64,000 nt of DNA from Hyphomicrobium_A sp963726795 (lineage in GTDB: Bacteria > Pseudomonadota > Alphaproteobacteria > Rhizobiales > Hyphomicrobiaceae), in assembly GCA_963726795.1 (NCBI GenBank), contig CAVSDD010000003.1, forward strand, positions 124,001 to 188,000, read 5' to 3'. The notes under the pieces were generated by a model. That model made no database searches. It was given only the letters and a program-made list of their open reading frames with translations, and was not told the origin of the DNA. Shown one piece after another: positions 18,708 through 27,968 of this stretch. Numbering within the stretch: the first letter of the stretch is position 1; each line of letters begins with the position of its first letter. A program made the position numbers and the translations under genes.

Positions 18708-21700
18708 ATGCGCCTCAATATCTCAGCATGGTCGATCCGCCGGCCGGTGCCGGCAATCGTGCTGTTCTGCGTGCTGACGCTGCTCGGCGTCATCGCGTTC
18801 ATGACGCTTCCCGTGACGCGCTTTCCCAACATCGACGTGCCGCTCGTGTCGATCACCGTGGTGCAGTCGGGCGCAGCGCCGGCCGAGCTCGAAAGCCAGG
18901 TGACGAAAGAGGTCGAGGACGCTGTCGCCAACATCCCCGGCGTCAAGCACATCATGTCGACCGTGACCGACGGCCAGTCGCAGACGGTCATGGAGTTCCG
19001 CCTGGAGGTGAACCAGGATCGGGCGCTCAACGACGTGAAGGACGCGATCGACAAGATCCGCCTCGAGCTGCCGCGCGACATCAACGAGCCCATCGTCCAG
19101 CGCATCGACGTCGAGGGCCAGTCAATCCTGACGTACGCGGCGTCCTCGCCTGGCATGACGCTGGAGCAGCTGTCCTGGCACGTCGACGACGTCATCAAGC
19201 GACAGTTGCAGGCCCTGAAGGGCGTCGGCCGCGTGGAGCGTTACGGCGGCGTCGATCGCGAGATCCGCGTCCTGCTCGATCCCGATCGCCTGCTGGCATT
19301 CGGCATCACTGCGGCCGATGTGAACACGCAAGTGCGCGCCACCAACGTCGATCTCGGCGGCGGCCGCGGCGAGGTCGGCGGCCAGGAGCAGGCCATCCGC
19401 ACGCTCGCCGGCGCGCGCAAGGTCGAGGACCTGGCCGATACCAAGATCGTGCTGCCCGGCAAGCGCTACGTCCGCCTGGCCGACCTCGGCCGCGTGGTCG
19501 ACGACGCCAGCGAGCAGCGCTCGTTTGCACGTCTCAACGGCGAGCCGGTCGTCACCTTCTCGGTGTTCCGCTCCAAGGGCTCGAGCGAGCTTTCGGTCGC
19601 CGACGTGGTCGCGAAAAGGCTCGATGAGCTGTCCAAGCGGTATCCCGAGGTTCACCTCACCAAGGTCGACGACGCCGTCGCCTACACGCGCGGCAACTAC
19701 ACCTCCGCCATGGAGACCTTGCTCGAAGGCGCCGCGCTCGCGGTCCTCGTCGTGCTGCTGTTCCTGCGCAACCTGCGCGCCACGATCATTGCCGCCATCG
19801 CTCTGCCGCTGTCGGCCATCCCGACGTTCTGGGCGATGCAGCTCATGGGCTTCTCGCTCAACCTCGTGAGCCTGCTCGGCATCACGCTGGTCACGGGAAT
19901 TCTCGTCGACGACGCCATCGTCGAGATCGAGAACATCGTGCGCCACATGCGAACCGGCAAATCGCCCTATCGCGCCGCCATCGAGGCGGCCGACGAGATC
20001 GGTCTCGCCGTCATCGCGATCTCGCTCACCATCGTCGCGATCTTCTCGCCGGTGTCGTTCATGGGCGGCATCGCCGGACAATATTTCCGGCAGTTCGGTC
20101 TGACGGTTGCCGTTGCGGTGCTGTTCTCGCTGCTGATTGCCCGGCTGCTGACACCCGTGATGGCGGCCTATTTCTTGCGCCCCGTGCCCGAGGAGCACGA
20201 AGGCGGCGGCATTATCATGCGCGGTTACTTGGGCTTCCTGCGTGGCACGCTCAAGGTGCGTTATCTGACGCTCGTCGTCGGACTGGGGCTGTTTGCCGGC
20301 TCGATCTACGCCACCACGCTGCTGCCGACCGGCTTCATGCCGGACGAGGACAATTCCCGCATCGTCGTCTCGGTCGAGCTGCCGCCCGGGGCGACGCTCG
20401 AGGATACGCGGGCGACGACCGATCACATGGTGACCGTGCTCGACACCATTCCCGAAGTGAAGAGCGTGTTCGTGCTCGGCGGCAGCACGCCGACGGGCGG
20501 GCTCGAAGTGCGCAAGTCCTCGCTGTTCATCCACCTCGTACCCAAGACCGAGCGCGCCCTGCCGCAGAAGGCGATCAAGATCATCGTCTCCGACAAGCTC
20601 GCGACGGTGGCCGACACGCGGTCGTGGTTCGTCAATGAGCGCGGCGAGCGCGAGCTGTCGTTCTCGATGCTGTCGCAGAACGGCGAGGATCTGAACACCG
20701 CCGTGCGCAAGCTCGAAGGCGCACTGCGCCTCGTCCCGGGCTTCAAGAACGTGGCGGCGGATGCGGCAATCGACCGGCCCGAGCTGCGCGTGGTGCCGAA
20801 GTTCGACGAGGCGGCCAAGCTTGGCGTGGCGCCGAGCAAGATCGCCGAGACGATCCGCGTCGCCACGATCGGCGACATCGACGCCAATCTGGCCAAGTTC
20901 AACGCCGGCGACCGCCTGGTGCCGATCCGGGTGCAGATCGCCGAGGACGCGCGCACGGAGATGCAGCGGCTCGCAAATCTGCGCGTCACCAACTCCAACA
21001 ACGATGCGATCCCCTTGTCGGCGGTTGCGGACGTGAATTTCGGGCGCGGCCCGAGCTCGGTCAGCCGCTACGACCGCGAGCGGCGCGCGGTGATCGGCGT
21101 CGACCTTGAATCGCGCTATGCCTTGTCAGGCGCGCGCGAGAAGTTTCTAGCGGTGGTGGACGAGCAGAAGCTGCCCCCCAGCGTGCGGCTGCAGCCTTCA
21201 GGCGACGCCGAGATCCAGGACGAGGTGGCGACCGGCTTCATCACGGCGATGGGCACCGGCCTGATGATCGTGTTCGGCGTGCTGGTGCTGCTGTTTGGCA
21301 GCGTGGCGCAGCCGGTGACGATCCTGCTGTCGCTGCCGTTGTCGTTCGGCGGCGTGGTGCTGGCGCTGCTCGCGACCGGCAACTCCGTCAGCATGCCGGT
21401 CTACATCGGGTTGCTGATGCTCATGGGCATCGTCTGCAAGAACGCCATCATGCTCGTCGACTTCGCCGTCGAGCAGGTGGCCAAGGGCGTGCCGCGCTTC
21501 GAGGCCGTGATCGACGCGGGACGCAAGCGCGCGCGCCCCATCGTGATGACGACGCTCGCGATGGTGGCCGGCATGGTGCCCAGCGCCATGGCCATCGGCG
21601 ACGGCGGCGAGTTCCGCGCGCCCATGGCGATCGCGGTGATCGGCGGGCTTCTGGTGTCGACGGTGCTGTCGCTCGTGTTCGTGCCGTCGTTCTTCACGGT

Positions 21701-21839
21701 GATGGACGACATCGGCCGGCTGGTGTGGTGGATCTTCGGGCGCTTCGTGGGCCCGGTCGACGAGGCGCCGGACCTTCCCGCGCACGCGCCGCATCAGCTT
21801 CCCGCACCCGTGGCGCACCGGGCCATCGCGGCGGAATAG
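18708..21839 (+). CDS. RND multidrug-type efflux pump, inner-membrane subunit
   Basis: About 1043 residues from the internal ATG, with the standard RND plan: helix 1 at the N-terminus (RRPVPAIVLFCVLTLLGV), a large periplasmic porter domain, helices 2-6, a second porter domain, helices 7-12. The proton-relay aspartates are in helix 4 (GILVDDAIVEIENIVRH). It exports hydrophobic compounds with the adjacent fusion protein, driven by protons. ATG 18708 is chosen by family alignment; no stop separates it from the preceding gene. No outer-membrane TolC-like gene is adjacent, so it probably shares one encoded elsewhere. Confidence 0.93.
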   Translation: MRLNISAWSIRRPVPAIVLFCVLTLLGVIAFMTLPVTRFPNIDVPLVSITVVQSGAAPAELESQVTKEVEDAVANIPGVKHIMSTVTDGQSQTVMEFRLEVNQDRALNDVKDAIDKIRLELPRDINEPIVQRIDVEGQSILTYAASSPGMTLEQLSWHVDDVIKRQLQALKGVGRVERYGGVDREIRVLLDPDRLLAFGITAADVNTQVRATNVDLGGGRGEVGGQEQAIRTLAGARKVEDLADTKIVLPGKRYVRLADLGRVVDDASEQRSFARLNGEPVVTFSVFRSKGSSELSVADVVAKRLDELSKRYPEVHLTKVDDAVAYTRGNYTSAMETLLEGAALAVLVVLLFLRNLRATIIAAIALPLSAIPTFWAMQLMGFSLNLVSLLGITLVTGILVDDAIVEIENIVRHMRTGKSPYRAAIEAADEIGLAVIAISLTIVAIFSPVSFMGGIAGQYFRQFGLTVAVAVLFSLLIARLLTPVMAAYFLRPVPEEHEGGGIIMRGYLGFLRGTLKVRYLTLVVGLGLFAGSIYATTLLPTGFMPDEDNSRIVVSVELPPGATLEDTRATTDHMVTVLDTIPEVKSVFVLGGSTPTGGLEVRKSSLFIHLVPKTERALPQKAIKIIVSDKLATVADTRSWFVNERGERELSFSMLSQNGEDLNTAVRKLEGALRLVPGFKNVAADAAIDRPELRVVPKFDEAAKLGVAPSKIAETIRVATIGDIDANLAKFNAGDRLVPIRVQIAEDARTEMQRLANLRVTNSNNDAIPLSAVADVNFGRGPSSVSRYDRERRAVIGVDLESRYALSGAREKFLAVVDEQKLPPSVRLQPSGDAEIQDEVATGFITAMGTGLMIVFGVLVLLFGSVAQPVTILLSLPLSFGGVVLALLATGNSVSMPVYIGLLMLMGIVCKNAIMLVDFAVEQVAKGVPRFEAVIDAGRKRARPIVMTTLAMVAGMVPSAMAIGDGGEFRAPMAIAVIGGLLVSTVLSLVFVPSFFTVMDDIGRLVWWIFGRFVGPVDEAPDLPAHAPHQLPAPVAHRAIAAE

Positions 21840-21873
21840 CTTCCGGTCTCAAGGCCAATCACATCGGGCAAAG

Positions 21874-21904
21874 AAAAAGGGCGGCCACGCGGGCCGCCCT
21901 TTTT
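21874..21904. terminator. Bidirectional terminator
   Basis: AAAAAGGGCGGCC-ACGCG-GGCCGCCCTTTTT, a perfect 13-bp stem with a 5-base loop and T-tracts on both strands, lying between the convergent RND and HlyD genes. Confidence 0.92.
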
Positions 21905-21927
21905 CGTTGGTCAGGCGCTCGCGCGCG

Positions 21928-23085
21928 TTACTTGGTCGAAGCCGTCGCCGACGAGGACGTCGAGGACGTGGCGTCGTTGGACGACGTGGCGTCGTGCTTG
22001 AAGAACACGTCGACACGCATGCCGGTCAGCAGAGGGGGCAGGCCGTCGAGGTCGATCAGCGCCTCGAGCACCTCTACGTCGTTGGGGCGGCGGGGGCCGC
22101 GCGTAGCGATGCGCGGGGCCGACAGCGACTGCGCGGTCGACGTCACGCGACCTTCGAAGTCCTGGTCGGGGTAGGCGTCGGCGCGCACGATCACGGGCTG
22201 ACCGACGCGGATCTTGGCGGCATCACGCTCCTCGACCTCGGCGCGGACCTTGAGTTTGGCCAGATCGCCGAACATCAGCAGCGTGTTGTCGGGCGAGGGC
22301 ACGGCAATCTCGCCCTCCTTGGCAAACACGTTGAGCACGGTGCCGTCGAACGGCGCGCGAACGCGCGTGTGCTCGACGGCAACCTCGGCAGCAGTCTGCT
22401 CGGCGCGGGCGGCGGCGAGAGCCGCTTCACGCGCGGTCGGCAGCGGCATGCCGCTCTTGGCCGCGACCGTCGCGACGTTGGCACGCTCGCGCGTGACCTT
22501 CGTTTCGGCCTCGGTGAGCTTGTCGCGGGCCTTGGTCACCGCATCTTCGGTGACGTTGCCGGTGCCCGAGTGCATGTCGCGCAGCGTGTCGTCGAACGCC
22601 TGGCGGGCGTCGAAGCGCGCGCGCTCAGCCGAGGCCAGATCGTCCTCGGCATTGCGCCGGTCGACGGCCATGCCACGCACATCTTCCTCGTTGCGCGTAC
22701 GCTCGGACGCGGCGGCCTGCGCCGTCGCACCCTTCAATTTGGCGCGGGCAAGAGAGTCGTCCAGCTGAACCAGCAGGTCGCCCGCCTTCACCTTGTCGTT
22801 GATGTCGACGGGGATCTTGGTGATGCGGCCGGGGACGTCCGCGGCGATGCGAACCTCGCCGCTCTTGGGCTCGACGCGTCCGGTGGCCGAGGCGGCCCAG
22901 GCCGGACGATCTTGCGGGTTGGGATTTTCGGCGCTGTTGGTCGAGGCCGTCTGGTCGCTTGCGGCCTGCGGCTTTTGCTCGCCGACCGGGCCCCAGGTGA
23001 CGTTGTTGACGTAAAAACCGACGGCGAGCGCCACGATACCGGCGACACCGAGCGTAACGACAGTGGGATTGACCTTCTTAAGCAT
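21928..23085 (-). CDS. ABC exporter membrane fusion protein (DevB-like, HlyD family)
   Basis: A 385-residue fusion protein with an N-terminal membrane anchor (about 9-28), a biotinyl/lipoyl domain (GRVEPKSGEVRIAADVPGRI...DKVKAGDLLVQLDD), a long coiled coil rich in Ala, Glu and Arg (about 115-240), a second lipoyl half (RVRAPFDGTVLNVFAKEGE) and a barrel domain. The C-terminus is a low-complexity Ser/Thr/Ala/Asp tail with a repeated DATSSNDATSST. It overlaps the ATPase gene by 8 bases, and with it and the permease forms a DevBCA-type ABC exporter. Confidence 0.9.
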   Translation of the reverse strand: MLKKVNPTVVTLGVAGIVALAVGFYVNNVTWGPVGEQKPQAASDQTASTNSAENPNPQDRPAWAASATGRVEPKSGEVRIAADVPGRITKIPVDINDKVKAGDLLVQLDDSLARAKLKGATAQAAASERTRNEEDVRGMAVDRRNAEDDLASAERARFDARQAFDDTLRDMHSGTGNVTEDAVTKARDKLTEAETKVTRERANVATVAAKSGMPLPTAREAALAAARAEQTAAEVAVEHTRVRAPFDGTVLNVFAKEGEIAVPSPDNTLLMFGDLAKLKVRAEVEERDAAKIRVGQPVIVRADAYPDQDFEGRVTSTAQSLSAPRIATRGPRRPNDVEVLEALIDLDGLPPLLTGMRVDVFFKHDATSSNDATSSTSSSATASTK

Positions 23086-23827
23086 GGGCCTTCCGTCTCT
23101 TTGTCAGATCCGCGATTCCAGGGGCGTCGAGCCCCTCTGGCCGGCGCTCTTCGCCGACAATGCGTCCGTCTTCGATGCGCACGACCCGGTCGGCATAGCT
23201 CAGCGTCCGGGGATCGTGCGTGACCGCCAATACGCTGCGGTCCTGCTCCTTGGCGATGCGCGCCAACAGCGCCATCACTGCGTGTCCGTTCTCGCTGTCG
23301 AGCGCGGCCGTCGGCTCGTCCGCCAGCACGATCGAGGGCGAGCTTGCGATCGCGCGTGCCACCGCGACGCGCTGCTGCTCTCCGCCCGAGAGATTGCCCG
23401 GATAGCTGCGCAGCCGGTAGGCGAGACCGACGTCGCGCAGCACTTCCTCGGCGCGGTTGGCCGCATTGAAACCCTTCTGGCCCCGCACGTCGAGCGCGAT
23501 GCGCACATTCTCGAGCGCGGTCAGCGTCGGGAACAGGTTGTAGGACTGAAAGATGAAGCCCATGTGCCTGCGCCGCAGGTTGGCGAGCTTCTCGGGGCCG
23601 AGCCGGTCGGTCGAGGTGCCGGCGACGCGAAGCGTCCCCGACGTGGGCGTCAGGATGCAGCCGAGGATCGACAGCAGCGTGGTCTTGCCGCTGCCCGAGG
23701 GGCCCATGAGCAGCGTCAGCTCACCCGGCACGAGCGTGATGTTCACGCCCTTCACGGCGCGCACCATTGCCGCCCCGTGACCGAGGTCCTTGACGATGTC
23801 CGTGGCTTCGAGGACGGGCTCTGTCAT
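23078..23827 (-). CDS. ABC exporter ATPase (DevA/LolD-like)
   Basis: About 249 residues. Walker A GPSGSGKTT, Q-loop in FQSYNLFPTLT, signature LSGGEQQRVAVARA, Walker B IVLADEPTAALD and the switch histidine in VTHDPR are all intact. It powers export through the MacB/LolC-type permease encoded upstream. ATG at 23827 is chosen because it overlaps the permease stop (ATGA) and begins the domain directly (MTEPVLEATDIVKD); the longer open frame adds 23 residues that merely read back through the permease gene. Confidence 0.95.
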   Translation of the reverse strand: MTEPVLEATDIVKDLGHGAAMVRAVKGVNITLVPGELTLLMGPSGSGKTTLLSILGCILTPTSGTLRVAGTSTDRLGPEKLANLRRRHMGFIFQSYNLFPTLTALENVRIALDVRGQKGFNAANRAEEVLRDVGLAYRLRSYPGNLSGGEQQRVAVARAIASSPSIVLADEPTAALDSENGHAVMALLARIAKEQDRSVLAVTHDPRTLSYADRVVRIEDGRIVGEERRPEGLDAPGIADLTKRRKAHA

Positions 23828-24966
23828 CTGTTGAATACCGTTGCAGGATCGATCTTCGTGACCTTGACGATCGCCGACAACGCCGAGATGGCGCACATGC
23901 CGAGCGTCAATGTGAATAGCCAGAACGCCAAACCTGGCGTCATGACCAGGGGCAACGCGCTGTTTTTACTCAGAACCAGGACACCGAGTGCGATGGCCAT
24001 TCCCAGAATGTAGCCGATCACCGCGCTCATGCCGGCCTGAGCGAGTATCACCTGGTGTATATATCCTGATGATGAACCTAATGCACGCAAGGTTGCAAAC
24101 TCGCTCAAGTGGTCCTTGGTGCTGGAATATAGCGTCTGGGCGACGATGACGGTTCCAACGAGGGACCCGAGCAGCGCGCCGCCGATCAGCGCCACGCCGG
24201 CACCGGTACGAAACAGCCACTGTTTGAGGCTGCGGTCGCGAAATTCCTGCTTGGTCAGCACCTCGGCGCCGTCGAGGCGGGATTCCAAATCCTTGCGCAC
24301 CTTTTGGATGTCGGCGCCGGGCTCGAGCTGGACGAGGTAGAAGGTGGTTCCGTCGCTGTCGCCGAACAGCGCACGGGCACGGTTAACCGTGGTGTAGGTG
24401 TATGGCGACTGCGTGAATGAGCGGATGCCGTCGGTCAGGGCGCGGACGCGGATGCGACCCGTCTGGATCTGCGCCGTATCCCCCATGCCCTTGATGCCGA
24501 GCTCGTTCAGGTAGGTGCGGTCGACAGCAACGGCCTCGGGCGACTTGATGTCTTCCCAGGTGCCTTTGATCAGCTTGAAGGGTACGAGACCGCCGTCATC
24601 GGCATCGGTGCCCACGACCACGACGCGCGTCGAGCCGCCCGCCGGCTTGCGCCACTCGGCGAAGCGCACAATGAGCGGGATCACGGCTTTGACGCCCGGG
24701 GTCGCCAGCGCCTGGTGGCGCTCGCGCGGCGTCAACAGCATGCCGCCGTCCTCGAAGCTCTTGGCTCCGTAGACGGTGATCCAGAGATCAGCGTTTGCGC
24801 GGTCGATGTTCTCGGTGATCATGTTGCTCGATCCGAGATAGAGACCGAGCTGCACTGCGACGAGGACGATCGAGAAGAGGATGCCGACCAGCGTCACCGC
24901 GAGGCGAACGCGATCGTGAAAAAGATTCCGAAAGGCAAGTGTCAGGATCATTGATGAGTTCCGCAC
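23824..24966 (-). CDS. ABC exporter permease (DevC/FtsX-like)
   Basis: A 380-residue FtsX-type permease: N-terminal helix (LAVTLVGILFSIVLVAVQLGLYL), a periplasmic domain of about 210 residues, and three C-terminal helices (about 262-378). Together with the ATPase and the fusion protein it makes a DevBCA-type exporter; members of that group move glycolipids or other hydrophobic envelope molecules, but the cargo here is not known. It is the first gene of the unit. Confidence 0.92.
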   Translation of the reverse strand: MRNSSMILTLAFRNLFHDRVRLAVTLVGILFSIVLVAVQLGLYLGSSNMITENIDRANADLWITVYGAKSFEDGGMLLTPRERHQALATPGVKAVIPLIVRFAEWRKPAGGSTRVVVVGTDADDGGLVPFKLIKGTWEDIKSPEAVAVDRTYLNELGIKGMGDTAQIQTGRIRVRALTDGIRSFTQSPYTYTTVNRARALFGDSDGTTFYLVQLEPGADIQKVRKDLESRLDGAEVLTKQEFRDRSLKQWLFRTGAGVALIGGALLGSLVGTVIVAQTLYSSTKDHLSEFATLRALGSSSGYIHQVILAQAGMSAVIGYILGMAIALGVLVLSKNSALPLVMTPGLAFWLFTLTLGMCAISALSAIVKVTKIDPATVFNR

Positions 24967-25366
24967 CTTTTGCCGGCTCGGGCGAGCGGGCCCCTGGGTC
25001 GCAAGCGGTAAGCGCGGCCACCCGGTGCCGCGACTATCTCTTCAAGGTGGCCTTGAAAAGGCACAGTCATGCTTAAGATCCGCCTACTTTCGTCGCAAGT
25101 TCGACCCATATAGGCACGACTGTACCCGGTCGGAACTCACGCACTGTTAACGAGTGCAGTCCAAAAAGGAGACAGCACGGGCAGACTGGGGGTCAAAACG
25201 AAGTGCGTCGCCCGTCGTGATCGACCGAGCAATTCTCGCGAAAAGCATTGCAAGAGCTGGTCCAGCACGCAGCGGGTATCCGAAATCCTCCGACCCGCTT
25301 TTGCCGTTTTCAAAGCATAAACAACGCTTCAACCCCGATCCCTGACACAACATTGGCGATATCACC
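24967..25366. other. Intergenic region, no gene seen
   Basis: 400 bases between the divergent permease and DUF2147 genes. Open frames here are short and have no protein-like composition. Promoters for both genes are expected, but none could be placed. Confidence 0.4.
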
Positions 25367-26047
25367 ATGCGTCATGATCATCATGTTTCCCGATCCAACG
25401 TCGTCCGACTGGTCTTCGGGCTCAGCGGGCTCATCGTGGCGGCAGGTGCCGTCACCGCCGCACCCGGGCGCGACAAAGCGAGCGAGCGCGGCATTTGGTA
25501 CAACAATTCCGGCAAGGGTGCGGTCGAGATCCGTCCCTGCGGCGCGAGTGGCCGTGATGCCGACCGGCTGTGCGGCTTCATCGTCTGGTTGAAGGAGCCG
25601 AACAACAAGCGCGGCGAGCCGCTCACCGACGGCTACAACTCCGATCCCGGCAAACGCCACCGGCCGATCTGCGGGCTGCCCGTGTTGGGCCAGTTGCGCC
25701 CGATGTCGGACGGCAGCTGGGATCAGGGCTGGGTGTACGATCCCGAGCAGGGTCAGGCATTCGATGCCGCGATCCAGCTCAACACCACCGATCGCCTCGT
25801 GCTGACCGGCTACAAGGGCGTGAAGTTCTTCTCCAAGTCGTTCGTGTGGAAACGCGCGCCGGCCGATCTGCCGCGCTGCGACGGCAAGTCGGGACGCGAG
25901 GCGAGCACGTCGGTCGCTCCAGCAACGACGCTCACGACGGCGTCTGCCAAGAAAGCCGCACCGGCTCGGCCGACGCAAACGGGCGCGCTTGTTCCACCGC
26001 AACCTGTACCTGCGGTACGCCCAGGCAGCACGATCTCGCAAGATTGA
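25367..26047 (+). CDS. DUF2147 secreted protein
   Basis: A 226-residue protein with a signal peptide (hydrophobic about 14-31, cut near VTA/AP) followed by a DUF2147 domain (about 42-160): GIWYNNSGKGAVEIRPC, CGFIVWLKEPNNKRGEPLTD, KFFSKSFVWKR. The family forms small lipocalin-like periplasmic or secreted proteins of unknown function. The C-terminal 60 residues are low complexity (Ala, Thr, Pro). It is monocistronic, with hairpins downstream. Confidence 0.88.
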   Translation: MRHDHHVSRSNVVRLVFGLSGLIVAAGAVTAAPGRDKASERGIWYNNSGKGAVEIRPCGASGRDADRLCGFIVWLKEPNNKRGEPLTDGYNSDPGKRHRPICGLPVLGQLRPMSDGSWDQGWVYDPEQGQAFDAAIQLNTTDRLVLTGYKGVKFFSKSFVWKRAPADLPRCDGKSGREASTSVAPATTLTTASAKKAAPARPTQTGALVPPQPVPAVRPGSTISQD

Positions 26048-26050
26048 TAC

Positions 26051-26073
26051 GGCGCGGGTTTTCATCCCGCGCC
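26051..26073. terminator. Hairpin after DUF2147 gene
   Basis: GGCGCGGG-TTTTCAT-CCCGCGCC, an 8-bp perfect stem beginning 3 bases after the stop. There is no T-tract, so it may be an RNA-stabilising hairpin. Confidence 0.4.
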
Positions 26074-26094
26074 TATCAAATCGACCCAATCAAA

Positions 26095-26122
26095 TGGGGG
26101 CGGCCCGCAAGGACCGCCCCCA
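26095..26122. terminator. Hairpin terminator between convergent genes
   Basis: TGGGGGCGG / CCGCCCCCA stem of 9 bp followed by TTAATTTG. It lies between the convergent DUF2147 and hydrolase genes and could serve both strands. Confidence 0.65.
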
Positions 26123-26156
26123 TTAATTTGCGCGCGACTATCTTAGCGCGAATCTC

Positions 26157-27089
26157 TTAGGTGCTGGCCGATCCGCGGCCATGTCCCTGTGAGCTTTGCC
26201 CCTGCGAGCTTTCCTCGGAGGCAGCTGACTGGGACGACCGGGACGCGCGCGCCTCATCGGCGATTTTGGCGAGCCGGCCGGCAAATTCGCGGACCCGATC
26301 GAGCACCACGTGGCGCTGCCGGTCGAGCGTGACCATGTGATAGCAGTCGTCGAGCACGCACATCTCTACGAGACCGGCCAGCTTGCGCTGAAGCAGGATG
26401 CTGTTCGACAGATCGCTCTGGTCGTCATGGCGGGGATGGAAGACCAGGGTCTGGTGACGGACCTGCCCGAGCAGCGGCTTCACGTTGCGTACGAGCCGGC
26501 GGAATTCCAGAACCAGGCTGCCGCCGCGTCCGAACAGATCCTCGATCATGTCCGACTCGCCCTGACCCTGGACGCTGTCCAGGATGAAGCTGCGGAGCCG
26601 CTCGTCCTTGATGCCGTGAGGCATGCGGGCGCGGAATTTGAACAGGCGCGCTGCCCAGCGCGAATTGATCAGGCGGAAGAGCGTGAAGTACCACGGGATC
26701 GCCCAGCCGTTCGGCCAGAACGTCGGCGAGAACAGCATCAAGCCCTGGACCTTCTCAGGCCGCAAAGCCGCGAGCCGCAAGGCCAGCATGCTTCCCGCGG
26801 AGACGCCGCCGACGACGACGGAATCGCACTTCTGCAGCAATTCCTCGTGGGCCGCTTCTAAGGAGGCGTACCAGTCCTGCCAGCGCGAAAGGCCGGAGAC
26901 GTCGGTTCCGCCAGCAAGTCCGGGCAGCAAGGGGCAGTAAACGGTGTAACCGCACTGGCCCAGCGCATGCGCGACGAACTTCAATTCGATTGGAGAGCCC
27001 CCGAGGCTATGGACGAGCAACACGGCGTTGCGGCCCCCGGGAACGAAAATACTACCCCACGCTGTCTTCATTTTCTCGCTGTTCTTCAT
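26157..27089 (-). CDS. Alpha/beta hydrolase (carboxylesterase / monoacylglycerol lipase-like)
   Basis: A 310-residue serine hydrolase. HSLGGSP supplies the oxyanion hole, the nucleophile elbow is GVSAGS (about residue 98), the acid is in HPRHDDQSD and the histidine in DDCYHMVTLD, matching the Est30/monoacylglycerol lipase group. There is no signal peptide. A Ser/Gln/Gly-rich tail of about 30 residues follows the catalytic domain. Substrate unknown. Confidence 0.85.
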   Translation of the reverse strand: MKNSEKMKTAWGSIFVPGGRNAVLLVHSLGGSPIELKFVAHALGQCGYTVYCPLLPGLAGGTDVSGLSRWQDWYASLEAAHEELLQKCDSVVVGGVSAGSMLALRLAALRPEKVQGLMLFSPTFWPNGWAIPWYFTLFRLINSRWAARLFKFRARMPHGIKDERLRSFILDSVQGQGESDMIEDLFGRGGSLVLEFRRLVRNVKPLLGQVRHQTLVFHPRHDDQSDLSNSILLQRKLAGLVEMCVLDDCYHMVTLDRQRHVVLDRVREFAGRLAKIADEARASRSSQSAASEESSQGQSSQGHGRGSAST

Positions 27090-27968
27090 TCGTTGACAGG
27101 ACTCGTTCGTTAACTCAGCGAAACACGAACCGTCGGTCGACCCCGGGCCTTAACGTGGCTCCGTAGAATCGACCCTAAGTTTCAAACCCTCTTTTTTTCG
27201 TTTCCTCAGATGGGCTTCGATGCCGGTAAAGTGCCGGTCGAACCCCTTATTATTGTATAGGCTATTCGCCCACTGCTCCGTACCAGGGCGGCACGGGAAA
27301 ACCGAATGCGCTTCACTGACCGCAGGTGGCCGCGGAGGCGATATGGCACCTTGCCGCACACCGAATGTTATCACTGCTGGAATTCCCTCAGCCCGTAGAT
27401 GCCACGCCGAAATCGCCCTTCGAAGTTTTCTCGAACGTTTTCGTCGTTGCAACTCGCCTGCCAAAGTCGCCGACAGCGGCGGGCCTTCTGGAGGCGATAT
27501 TTGTCATTAGCGTGACCTACAACGCACCGTCACGCCGATTGCTCCGTCGCGCGTCGTCTTGGCACGGGGAAGAAAATCCGCAATGGACCCGGGCCGCAGT
27601 CTGGAAAAACCTCGTGCCGGATTCGCACCGCGTTGAAATCGCTCGACGACCCGGCCGCCAACATTGCCACAATGTACGCAAATTCGAGGCCGGGCACATC
27701 GTTATGCTAAAAAGATAATTAATCGGATTAAGGGTGTTGTGGCGCCGCCACAACCGGCGTCCCCGCTCCGGTGCAGCGTCTTCCTGCAGCTCTTGGAACG
27801 CGCCCAATCGCGGCCTTCGGCGATCCATGTCGTGCCGCCTGACCGGGCAGATGATCGGAGAATTGCCGCTGATCGAGGCACTCCGAGGCTGAAAAACACG
27901 CGCAACCGGACGAGACCGGGCCTCCATTCCAGCGCATTCGGCGCTATATAGTCTTCCGATGCTGGCCG
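27090..27968. other. Long intergenic region, no convincing gene
   Basis: About 880 bases with locally lower GC, especially 27,170-27,270 and 27,690-27,740. Open frames on both strands are short or rich in Arg/Pro/Cys in the way of chance frames. It holds the promoter regions of the flanking divergent genes and could contain decayed sequence; nothing specific was recognised. Confidence 0.4.

Noticed and set aside
19122..20534. A 470-residue minus-strand open frame within the RND pump gene
   Set aside because: It mirrors the pump's frame and has no recognisable domain.
16578..21839. A single 1753-residue TetR-HlyD-RND polypeptide
   Set aside because: The part between 17130 and 17480 is chance-like in that frame, while the adjacent frame there is clearly TetR-like. 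The three domains are separate genes with an extra base in tetR; only the HlyD/RND join is truly stop-free.
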